Shown here: piece after piece, positions 1 to 11,149 of the stretch
How the letters are laid out: every line of letters begins with the position of its first letter
How positions within the stretch are numbered: the first letter of the stretch is position 1
From: Balanoglossus misakiensis
Taxonomy: Eukaryota > Hemichordata
DNA length: 64,000 bases
Assembly (NCBI GenBank): GCA_040954595.2
Contig: CM082577.2
Span: 15,500,001-15,564,000 of the forward strand
Reading direction: 5' to 3'
Position numbers and translations under genes: made by a program
Notes under the pieces: generated by a model
Seen by the model: the letters and a program-made list of their open reading frames with translations, nothing else
The model's database searches: none
What the model was told of the DNA's origin: nothing

Positions 1-2002
1 TTCTAGATCTGTAATGGAAATGGAGAAAGTACCTTATATTTTCTGTAAAATAGACATTTAATTGGCAAGCCGTCCTGCATCAATTATTAATTGTGTACAT
101 GCACTAAAGCGCCCTCACTGCTGGGTGTGTTGTATGGTCTTTAACCCTGTTTCAAATTAGAGTACTTTCTGCAATTTCAAGACAGATCTTACGTGCCATT
201 GGAGAGCTCCATTGACTGGTCATTCATACTGTTTTCATTCATTCATTGCGGCATCAATATATTTTATCTATTCTAGCCAAAGAGCTTGGCACCTGTTGAA
301 ATGAACTCATCTGCTGTGGGCCAGTTTATTGGTGGCAGTTGAGCTGAGGAGAGCACCTTCTTTCCCGGCACGCCACCAAGTAAAGTTCCACGCCGCCCAC
401 CACAGATGCCAGCATTCATTCATGCGAGTGAGTGTAATTGCAAATTTGCCTATTCTAGAATCTTACGTGCCATTGGAGAGCTCCATTGACTGGTCATTCA
501 TACTGTTTTCATTTATTCATTGCGGCATCAATATATTTTATCTATTCTAGCCAAAGAGCTTGGCACCTGTTGAAATGAACTCATCTGCTGTGGGCCAGTT
601 TATTGGTGGCAGTTGAGCTGAGGAGAGCACCTTCTTTCCCGGCACGCCACCAAGTAAAGTTCCACGCCGCCCACCACAGATGCCAGCATTCATTCATGCG
701 AGTGAGTGTAATTGCAAATTTGCCTATTCTAGAATCTTACGTGCCATTGGAGAGCTCCATTGACTGGTCATTCATACTGTTTTCATTCATTCATTGCAGC
801 ATCAATATATTTTATCTATTCTAGCCAAAGAGCTTGGCACCTGTTGAAATGAACTCATCTGCTGTGGGCCAGTTTATTGGTGGCAGTTGAGCTGAGGAGA
901 GCACCTTCCTTCCCGGCACGCCACCAAGTAAAGTTCCACGCCGCCCACCACAGATGCCAGCATTCATTCATGCGAGTGAGTGTAATTGCAAATTTGCCTA
1001 TTCTAGAATCTTACGTGCCATTGGAGAGCTCCATTGACTGGTCATTCATACTGTTTTCATTCATTCATTGCGGCATCAATATATTTTATCTATTCTAGCC
1101 AAAGAGCTTGGCACCTGTTGAAATGAACTCATCTGCTGTGGGCCAGTTTATTGGTGGCAGTTGAGCTGAGGAGAGCACCTTCCTTCCCGGCACGCCACCA
1201 AGTAAAGTTCCACGCCGCCCACCACAGATGCCAGCATTCATTCATGCGAGTGAGTGTAATTGCAAATTTGCCTATTCTAGAATCTTACGTGCCATTGGAG
1301 AGCTCCATTGACTGGTCATTCATACTGTTTTCATTCATTCATTGCGGCATCAATATATTTTATCTATTCTAGCCGAAGAGCTTGGCACCTGTTGAAATGA
1401 ACTCATCTGCTGTGGGCCAGTTTATTGGTGGCAGTTGAGCTGAGGAGAGCACCTTCCTTCCCGGCACGCCACCAAGTAAAGTTCCACGCCGCCCACCACA
1501 GATGCCAGCATTCATTCATGCGAGTGAGTGTAATTGCAAATTTGCCTATTCTAGATCTGTAATGGAAATGGAGAAAGTACCTTATATTTTCTGTAAAATA
1601 GACATTTAATTGGCAAGCCGTCCTGCATCAATTATTAATTGTGTACATGCACTAAAGCGCCCTCACTGCTGGGTGTGTTGTATGGTCTTTAACCCTGTTT
1701 CAAATTAGAGTACTTTCTGCAATTTCAAGACAGATCTTACGTGCCATTGGAGAGCTCCATTGACTGGTCATTCATACTGTTTTCATTCATTCATTGCGGC
1801 ATCAATATATTTTATCTATTCTAGCCAAAGAGCTTGGCACCTGTTGAAATGAACTCATCTGCTGTGGGCCAGTTTATTGGTGGCAGTTGAGCTGAGGAGA
1901 GCACCTTCCTTCCCGGCACGCCACCAAGTAAAGTTCCACGCCGCCCACCACAGATGCCAGCATTCATTCATGCGAGTGAGTGTAATTGCAAATTTGCCTA
2001 TT

Positions 2003-2276
2003 CTAGATTCTTACGTGCCATTGGAGAGCTCCATTGACTGGTCATTCATACTGTTTTCATTCATTCATTGCGGCATCAATATATTTTATCTATTCTAGCC
2101 AAAGAGCTTGGCACCTGTTGAAATGAACTCATCTGCTGTGGGCCAGTTTATTGGTGGCAGTTGAGCTGAGGAGAGCACCTTCCTTCCCGGCACGCCACCA
2201 AGTAAAGTTCCACGCCGCCCACCACAGATGCCAGCATTCATTCATGCGAGTGAGTGTAATTGCAAATTTGCCTATT
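2003..2276 (+). repeat. Representative short monomer, type T (274 bp)
   Basis: As type A, but the junction reads CTAGATTCTTACG. It occurs once per HOR (absent from HOR 4, twice in HOR 3), which makes it a good phase marker: 2003, 9246, 14416, 16772, 29902, 37145, 42315, 49558 and 63410. Confidence 0.92.
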
Positions 2277-2550
2277 CTAGAATCTTACGTGCCATTGGAG
2301 AGCTCCATTGACTGGTCATTCATACTGTTTTCATTCATTCATTGCGGCATCAATATATTTTATCTATTCTAGCCAAAGAGCTTGGCACCTGTTGAAATGA
2401 ACTCATCTGCTGTGGGCCAGTTTATTGGTGGCAGTTGAGCTGAGGAGAGCACCTTCCTTCCCGGCACGCCACCAAGTAAAGTTCCACGCCGCCCACCACA
2501 GATGCCAGCATTCATTCATGCGAGTGAGTGTAATTGCAAATTTGCCTATT
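2277..2550 (+). repeat. Representative short monomer, type A (274 bp)
   Basis: Begins CTAGAATCTTACG and ends TTTGCCTATT. It contains two to three ATTC/CATT steps followed by GCGGCATCAATATA, and the block AACTCATCTGCTGTG that is also found in the diverged relative at 61017-61317. It differs from L only by lacking the TIR-bearing segment. It has no start-to-stop frame that looks like a gene. Confidence 0.93.
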
Positions 2551-3002
2551 CTAGATCTGTAATGGAAATGGAGAAAGTACCTTATATTTTCTGTAAAATA
2601 GACATTTAATTGGCAAGCCGTCCTGCATCAATTATTAATTGTGTACATGCACTAAAGCGCCCTCACTGCTGGGTGTGTTGTATGGTCTTTAACCCTGTTT
2701 CAAATTAGAGTACTTTCTGCAATTTCAAGACAGATCTTACGTGCCATTGGAGAGCTCCATTGACTGGTCATTCATACTGTTTTCATTCATTCATTGCGGC
2801 ATCAATATATTTTATCTATTCTAGCCAAAGAGCTTGGCACCTGTTGAAATGAACTCATCTGCTGTGGGCCAGTTTATTGGTGGCAGTTGAGCTGAGGAGA
2901 GCACCTTCCTTCCCGGCACGCCACCAAGTAAAGTTCCACGCCGCCCACCACAGATGCCAGCATTCATTCATGCGAGTGAGTGTAATTGCAAATTTGCCTA
3001 TT
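2551..3002 (+). repeat. Representative long monomer, type L (452 bp)
   Basis: It equals the short monomer plus a segment of about 178 bp at the CTAGA/TCTTACG junction. L monomers occur singly and in runs of three, four or six. Six consecutive copies (2551 to 5262) are almost identical. Confidence 0.94.
2556..2734. mobile_element. MITE-like insert that distinguishes L monomers (representative copy)
   Basis: The 179 bases from TCTGT to ACAGA have imperfect terminal inverted repeats: comparing the left end with the reverse complement of the right end, 22 of the first 29 positions match, including TCTGT at the tip and AGAAAGTAC inside. It has no coding capacity. It is flanked by AGATCT on both sides, so insert and target bases cannot be cleanly separated. 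Short monomers have zero to two extra bases between the same flanks (A has A, T has T, E has AT), as expected for an empty site and/or excision footprints. Superfamily not recognised. Confidence 0.68.
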
Positions 3003-5262
3003 CTAGATCTGTAATGGAAATGGAGAAAGTACCTTATATTTTCTGTAAAATAGACATTTAATTGGCAAGCCGTCCTGCATCAATTATTAATTGTGTACAT
3101 GCACTAAAGCGCCCTCACTGCTGGGTGTGTTGTATGGTCTTTAACCCTGTTTCAAATTAGAGTACTTTCTGCAATTTCAAGACAGATCTTACGTGCCATT
3201 GGAGAGCTCCATTGACTGGTCATTCATACTGTTTTCATTCATTCATTGCGGCATCAATATATTTTATCTATTCTAGCCAAAGAGCTTGGCACCTGTTGAA
3301 ATGAACTCATCTGCTGTGGGCCAGTTTATTGGTGGCAGTTGAGCTGAGGAGAGCACCTTCCTTCCCGGCACGCCACCAAGTAAAGTTCCACGCCGCCCAC
3401 CACAGATGCCAGCATTCATTCATGCGAGTGAGTGTAATTGCAAATTTGCCTATTCTAGATCTGTAATGGAAATGGAGAAAGTACCTTATATTTTCTGTAA
3501 AATAGACATTTAATTGGCAAGCCGTCCTGCATCAATTATTAATTGTGTACATGCACTAAAGCGCCCTCACTGCTGGGTGTGTTGTATGGTCTTTAACCCT
3601 GTTTCAAATTAGAGTACTTTCTGCAATTTCAAGACAGATCTTACGTGCCATTGGAGAGCTCCATTGACTGGTCATTCATACTGTTTTCATTCATTCATTG
3701 CGGCATCAATATATTTTATCTATTCTAGCCAAAGAGCTTGGCACCTGTTGAAATGAACTCATCTGCTGTGGGCCAGTTTATTGGTGGCAGTTGAGCTGAG
3801 GAGAGCACCTTCCTTCCCGGCACGCCACCAAGTAAAGTTCCACGCCGCCCACCACAGATGCCAGCATTCATTCATGCGAGTGAGTGTAATTGCAAATTTG
3901 CCTATTCTAGATCTGTAATGGAAATGGAGAAAGTACCTTATATTTTCTGTAAAATAGACATTTAATTGGCAAGCCGTCCTGCATCAATTATTAATTGTGT
4001 ACATGCACTAAAGCGCCCTCACTGCTGGGTGTGTTGTATGGTCTTTAACCCTGTTTCAAATTAGAGTACTTTCTGCAATTTCAAGACAGATCTTACGTGC
4101 CATTGGAGAGCTCCATTGACTGGTCATTCATACTGTTTTCATTCATTCATTGCGGCATCAATATATTTTATCTATTCTAGCCAAAGAGCTTGGCACCTGT
4201 TGAAATGAACTCATCTGCTGTGGGCCAGTTTATTGGTGGCAGTTGAGCTGAGGAGAGCACCTTCCTTCCCGGCACGCCACCAAGTAAAGTTCCACGCCGC
4301 CCACCACAGATGCCAGCATTCATTCATGCGAGTGAGTGTAATTGCAAATTTGCCTATTCTAGATCTGTAATGGAAATGGAGAAAGTACCTTATATTTTCT
4401 GTAAAATAGACATTTAATTGGCAAGCCGTCCTGCATCAATTATTAATTGTGTACATGCACTAAAGCGCCCTCACTGCTGGGTGTGTTGTATGGTCTTTAA
4501 CCCTGTTTCAAATTAGAGTACTTTCTGCAATTTCAAGACAGATCTTACGTGCCATTGGAGAGCTCCATTGACTGGTCATTCATACTGTTTTCATTCATTC
4601 ATTGCGGCATCAATATATTTTATCTATTCTAGCCAAAGAGCTTGGCACCTGTTGAAATGAACTCATCTGCTGTGGGCCAGTTTATTGGTGGCAGTTGAGC
4701 TGAGGAGAGCACCTTCCTTCCCGGCACGCCACCAAGTAAAGTTCCACGCCGCCCACCACAGATGCCAGCATTCATTCATGCGAGTGAGTGTAATTGCAAA
4801 TTTGCCTATTCTAGATCTGTAATGGAAATGGAGAAAGTACCTTATATTTTCTGTAAAATAGACATTTAATTGGCAAGCCGTCCTGCATCAATTATTAATT
4901 GTGTACATGCACTAAAGCGCCCTCACTGCTGGGTGTGTTGTATGGTCTTTAACCCTGTTTCAAATTAGAGTACTTTCTGCAATTTCAAGACAGATCTTAC
5001 GTGCCATTGGAGAGCTCCATTGACTGGTCATTCATACTGTTTTCATTCATTCATTGCGGCATCAATATATTTTATCTATTCTAGCCAAAGAGCTTGGCAC
5101 CTGTTGAAATGAACTCATCTGCTGTGGGCCAGTTTATTGGTGGCAGTTGAGCTGAGGAGAGCACCTTCTTTCCCGGCACGCCACCAAGTAAAGTTCCACG
5201 CCGCCCACCACAGATGCCAGCATTCATTCATGCGAGTGAGTGTAATTGCAAATTTGCCTATT

Positions 5263-5527
5263 TACGTGCCATTGGAGAGCTCCATTGACTGGTCATTCAT
5301 ACTGTTTTCATTCATTCATTGCGGCATCAATATATTTTATCTATTCTAGCCAAAGAGCTTGGCACCTGTTGAAATGAACTCATCTGCTGTGGGCCAGTTT
5401 ATTGGTGGCAGTTGAGCTGAGGAGAGCACCTTCCTTCCCGGCACGCCACCAAGTAAAGTTCCACGCCGCCCACCACAGATGCCAGCATTCATTCATGCGA
5501 GTGAGTGTAATTGCAAATTTGCCTATT
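5263..5527 (+). repeat. Representative short monomer, type D (265 bp)
   Basis: As type A but nine bases shorter at the junction, which reads GCCTATTTACGTG. A small deletion through the CTATT/TCTT region explains it. It occurs at 5263, 6981, 12151, 20032, 21750, 24289, 27637, 33162, 34880, 40050, 45575, 47293 and 52818. Confidence 0.92.
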
Positions 5528-5979
5528 CTAGATCTGTAATGGAAATGGAGAAAGTACCTTATATTTTCTGTAAAATAGACATTTAATTGGCAAGCCGTCC
5601 TGCATCAATTATTAATTGTGTACATGCACTAAAGCGCCCTCACTGCTGGGTGTGTTGTATGGTCTTTAACCCTGTTTCAAATTAGAGTACTTTCTGCAAT
5701 TTCAAGACAGATCTTACGTGCCATTGGAGAGCTCCATTGACTGGTCATTCATACTGTTTTCATTCATTCATTGCGGCATCAATATATTTTATCTATTCTA
5801 GCCAAAGAGCTTGGCACCTGTTGAAATGAACTCATCTGCTGTGGGCCAGTTTATTGGTGGCAGTTGAGCTGAGGAGAGCACCTTCCTTCCCGGCACGCCA
5901 CCAAGTAAAGTTCCACGCCGCCCACCACAGATGCCAGCATTCATTCATGCGAGTGAGTGTAATTGCAAATTTGCCTATT

Positions 5980-6254
5980 CTAGAATTCTTACGTGCCATT
6001 GGAGAGCTCCATTGACTGGTCATTCATACTGTTTTCATTCATTCATTGCGGCATCAATATATTTTATCTATTCTAGCCAAAGAGCTTGGCACCTGTTGAA
6101 ATGAACTCATCTGCTGTGGGCCAGTTTATTGGTGGCAGTTGAGCTGAGGAGAGCACCTTCCTTCCCGGCACGCCACCAAGTAAAGTTCCACGCCGCCCAC
6201 CACAGATGCCAGCATTCATTCATGCGAGTGAGTGTAATTGCAAATTTGCCTATT
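5980..6254 (+). repeat. Representative short monomer, type E (275 bp), first unit of each HOR
   Basis: The junction reads CTAGAATTCTTACG, with an EcoRI site. Of all types it best matches the diverged relative in the island, which has TTTTAGAATTCTTAG at about 61205-61219, so E is the likely ancestral 'empty' junction (inference). A 63-codon minus-strand frame beginning at ATG exists only in E monomers because the extra base shifts phase; I see no reason to think it is coding. Confidence 0.9.
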
Positions 6255-9200
6255 CTAGATCTGTAATGGAAATGGAGAAAGTACCTTATATTTTCTGTAA
6301 AATAGACATTTAATTGGCAAGCCGTCCTGCATCAATTATTAATTGTGTACATGCACTAAAGCGCCCTCACTGCTGGGTGTGTTGTATGGTCTTTAACCCT
6401 GTTTCAAATTAGAGTACTTTCTGCAATTTCAAGACAGATCTTACGTGCCATTGGAGAGCTCCATTGACTGGTCATTCATACTGTTTTCATTCATTCATTG
6501 CGGCATCAATATATTTTATCTATTCTAGCCAAAGAGCTTGGCACCTGTTGAAATGAACTCATCTGCTGTGGGCCAGTTTATTGGTGGCAGTTGAGCTGAG
6601 GAGAGCACCTTCTTTCCCGGCACGCCACCAAGTAAAGTTCCACGCCGCCCACCACAGATGCCAGCATTCATTCATGCGAGTGAGTGTAATTGCAAATTTG
6701 CCTATTCTAGAATCTTACGTGCCATTGGAGAGCTCCATTGACTGGTCATTCATACTGTTTTCATTCATTCATTGCGGCATCAATATATTTTATCTATTCT
6801 AGCCAAAGAGCTTGGCACCTGTTGAAATGAACTCATCTGCTGTGGGCCAGTTTATTGGTGGCAGTTGAGCTGAGGAGAGCACCTTCTTTCCCGGCACGCC
6901 ACCAAGTAAAGTTCCACGCCGCCCACCACAGATGCCAGCATTCATTCATGCGAGTGAGTGTAATTGCAAATTTGCCTATTTACGTGCCATTGGAGAGCTC
7001 CATTGACTGGTCATTCATACTGTTTTCATTCATTCATTGCGGCATCAATATATTTTATCTATTCTAGCCAAAGAGCTTGGCACCTGTTGAAATGAACTCA
7101 TCTGCTGTGGGCCAGTTTATTGGTGGCAGTTGAGCTGAGGAGAGCACCTTCCTTCCCGGCACGCCACCAAGTAAAGTTCCACGCCGCCCACCACAGATGC
7201 CAGCATTCATTCATGCGAGTGAGTGTAATTGCAAATTTGCCTATTCTAGATCTGTAATGGAAATGGAGAAAGTACCTTATATTTTCTGTAAAATAGACAT
7301 TTAATTGGCAAGCCGTCCTGCATCAATTATTAATTGTGTACATGCACTAAAGCGCCCTCACTGCTGGGTGTGTTGTATGGTCTTTAACCCTGTTTCAAAT
7401 TAGAGTACTTTCTGCAATTTCAAGACAGATCTTACGTGCCATTGGAGAGCTCCATTGACTGGTCATTCATACTGTTTTCATTCATTCATTGCGGCATCAA
7501 TATATTTTATCTATTCTAGCCAAAGAGCTTGGCACCTGTTGAAATGAACTCATCTGCTGTGGGCCAGTTTATTGGTGGCAGTTGAGCTGAGGAGAGCACC
7601 TTCTTTCCCGGCACGCCACCAAGTAAAGTTCCACGCCGCCCACCACAGATGCCAGCATTCATTCATGCGAGTGAGTGTAATTGCAAATTTGCCTATTCTA
7701 GAATCTTACGTGCCATTGGAGAGCTCCATTGACTGGTCATTCATACTGTTTTCATTCATTCATTGCGGCATCAATATATTTTATCTATTCTAGCCAAAGA
7801 GCTTGGCACCTGTTGAAATGAACTCATCTGCTGTGGGCCAGTTTATTGGTGGCAGTTGAGCTGAGGAGAGCACCTTCTTTCCCGGCACGCCACCAAGTAA
7901 AGTTCCACGCCGCCCACCACAGATGCCAGCATTCATTCATGCGAGTGAGTGTAATTGCAAATTTGCCTATTCTAGAATCTTACGTGCCATTGGAGAGCTC
8001 CATTGACTGGTCATTCATACTGTTTTCATTCATTCATTGCGGCATCAATATATTTTATCTATTCTAGCCAAAGAGCTTGGCACCTGTTGAAATGAACTCA
8101 TCTGCTGTGGGCCAGTTTATTGGTGGCAGTTGAGCTGAGGAGAGCACCTTCCTTCCCGGCACGCCACCAAGTAAAGTTCCACGCCGCCCACCACAGATGC
8201 CAGCATTCATTCATGCGAGTGAGTGTAATTGCAAATTTGCCTATTCTAGAATCTTACGTGCCATTGGAGAGCTCCATTGACTGGTCATTCATACTGTTTT
8301 CATTCATTCATTGCGGCATCAATATATTTTATCTATTCTAGCCAAAGAGCTTGGCACCTGTTGAAATGAACTCATCTGCTGTGGGCCAGTTTATTGGTGG
8401 CAGTTGAGCTGAGGAGAGCACCTTCCTTCCCGGCACGCCACCAAGTAAAGTTCCACGCCGCCCACCACAGATGCCAGCATTCATTCATGCGAGTGAGTGT
8501 AATTGCAAATTTGCCTATTCTAGAATCTTACGTGCCATTGGAGAGCTCCATTGACTGGTCATTCATACTGTTTTCATTCATTCATTGCGGCATCAATATA
8601 TTTTATCTATTCTAGCCGAAGAGCTTGGCACCTGTTGAAATGAACTCATCTGCTGTGGGCCAGTTTATTGGTGGCAGTTGAGCTGAGGAGAGCACCTTCC
8701 TTCCCGGCACGCCACCAAGTAAAGTTCCACGCCGCCCACCACAGATGCCAGCATTCATTCATGCGAGTGAGTGTAATTGCAAATTTGCCTATTCTAGATC
8801 TGTAATGGAAATGGAGAAAGTACCTTATATTTTCTGTAAAATAGACATTTAATTGGCAAGCCGTCCTGCATCAATTATTAATTGTGTACATGCACTAAAG
8901 CGCCCTCACTGCTGGGTGTGTTGTATGGTCTTTAACCCTGTTTCAAATTAGAGTACTTTCTGCAATTTCAAGACAGATCTTACGTGCCATTGGAGAGCTC
9001 CATTGACTGGTCATTCATACTGTTTTCATTCATTCATTGCGGCATCAATATATTTTATCTATTCTAGCCAAAGAGCTTGGCACCTGTTGAAATGAACTCA
9101 TCTGCTGTGGGCCAGTTTATTGGTGGCAGTTGAGCTGAGGAGAGCACCTTCCTTCCCGGCACGCCACCAAGTAAAGTTCCACGCCGCCCACCACAGATGC

Positions 9201-11149
9201 CAGCATTCATTCATGCGAGTGAGTGTAATTGCAAATTTGCCTATTCTAGATTCTTACGTGCCATTGGAGAGCTCCATTGACTGGTCATTCATACTGTTTT
9301 CATTCATTCATTGCGGCATCAATATATTTTATCTATTCTAGCCAAAGAGCTTGGCACCTGTTGAAATGAACTCATCTGCTGTGGGCCAGTTTATTGGTGG
9401 CAGTTGAGCTGAGGAGAGCACCTTCCTTCCCGGCACGCCACCAAGTAAAGTTCCACGCCGCCCACCACAGATGCCAGCATTCATTCATGCGAGTGAGTGT
9501 AATTGCAAATTTGCCTATTCTAGAATCTTACGTGCCATTGGAGAGCTCCATTGACTGGTCATTCATACTGTTTTCATTCATTCATTGCGGCATCAATATA
9601 TTTTATCTATTCTAGCCAAAGAGCTTGGCACCTGTTGAAATGAACTCATCTGCTGTGGGCCAGTTTATTGGTGGCAGTTGAGCTGAGGAGAGCACCTTCC
9701 TTCCCGGCACGCCACCAAGTAAAGTTCCACGCCGCCCACCACAGATGCCAGCATTCATTCATGCGAGTGAGTGTAATTGCAAATTTGCCTATTCTAGATC
9801 TGTAATGGAAATGGAGAAAGTACCTTATATTTTCTGTAAAATAGACATTTAATTGGCAAGCCGTCCTGCATCAATTATTAATTGTGTACATGCACTAAAG
9901 CGCCCTCACTGCTGGGTGTGTTGTATGGTCTTTAACCCTGTTTCAAATTAGAGTACTTTCTGCAATTTCAAGACAGATCTTACGTGCCATTGGAGAGCTC
10001 CATTGACTGGTCATTCATACTGTTTTCATTCATTCATTGCGGCATCAATATATTTTATCTATTCTAGCCAAAGAGCTTGGCACCTGTTGAAATGAACTCA
10101 TCTGCTGTGGGCCAGTTTATTGGTGGCAGTTGAGCTGAGGAGAGCACCTTCCTTCCCGGCACGCCACCAAGTAAAGTTCCACGCCGCCCACCACAGATGC
10201 CAGCATTCATTCATGCGAGTGAGTGTAATTGCAAATTTGCCTATTCTAGATCTGTAATGGAAATGGAGAAAGTACCTTATATTTTCTGTAAAATAGACAT
10301 TTAATTGGCAAGCCGTCCTGCATCAATTATTAATTGTGTACATGCACTAAAGCGCCCTCACTGCTGGGTGTGTTGTATGGTCTTTAACCCTGTTTCAAAT
10401 TAGAGTACTTTCTGCAATTTCAAGACAGATCTTACGTGCCATTGGAGAGCTCCATTGACTGGTCATTCATACTGTTTTCATTCATTCATTGCGGCATCAA
10501 TATATTTTATCTATTCTAGCCAAAGAGCTTGGCACCTGTTGAAATGAACTCATCTGCTGTGGGCCAGTTTATTGGTGGCAGTTGAGCTGAGGAGAGCACC
10601 TTCCTTCCCGGCACGCCACCAAGTAAAGTTCCACGCCGCCCACCACAGATGCCAGCATTCATTCATGCGAGTGAGTGTAATTGCAGATTTGCCTATTCTA
10701 GATCTGTAATGGAAATGGAGAAAGTACCTTATATTTTCTGTAAAATAGACATTTAATTGGCAAGCCGTCCTGCATCAATTATTAATTGTGTACATGCACT
10801 AAAGCGCCCTCACTGCTGGGTGTGTTGTATGGTCTTTAACCCTGTTTCAAATTAGAGTACTTTCTGCAATTTCAAGACAGATCTTACGTGCCATTGGAGA
10901 GCTCCATTGACTGGTCATTCATACTGTTTTCATTCATTCATTGCGGCATCAATATATTTTATCTATTCTAGCCAAAGAGCTTGGCACCTGTTGAAATGAA
11001 CTCATCTGCTGTGGGCCAGTTTATTGGTGGCAGTTGAGCTGAGGAGAGCACCTTCCTTCCCGGCACGCCACCAAGTAAAGTTCCACGCCGCCCACCACAG
11101 ATGCCAGCATTCATTCATGCGAGTGAGTGTAATTGCAAATTTGCCTATT
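5980..11149 (+). repeat. HOR 2 (short form, 5,170 bp, marker-negative)
   Basis: Order: E, L, A, D, L, four A, L, T, A, three L. Starts: 5980, 6255, 6707, 6981, 7246, 7698, 7972, 8246, 8520, 8794, 9246, 9520, 9794, 10246, 10698. Compared with the long form it lacks three L monomers, one D and one L before the next E. It lacks the C>T and G>A markers. A private A>G change lies near 10686 (TTGCAGATTT). Confidence 0.93.

Larger units (their letters stand above)
1..5979 (+). repeat. HOR 1 (partial, long form, marker-positive)
   Basis: Monomer starts: L 3, A 455, A 729, A 1003, A 1277, L 1551, T 2003, A 2277, L 2551, 3003, 3455, 3907, 4359, 4811, D 5263, L 5528. This equals the 7,243-bp HOR from its fifth monomer onward. 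It carries both marker substitutions, C>T at 514 and G>A at 798. The GCCGAAG variant near 1375 marks the end of the fourth A monomer, as it does in every HOR. Confidence 0.93.

Noticed and set aside
329-550. Recurring 70-73-codon plus-strand frame in the short monomers
   Set aside because: It starts at TTG, has no ATG, recurs only because the DNA recurs, and neutral changes do not favour synonymous sites. Not a gene.
5832-6023. 63-codon minus-strand frame present once per HOR
   Set aside because: It has an ATG but exists only in E monomers owing to a one-base phase shift; no domain, no promoter.
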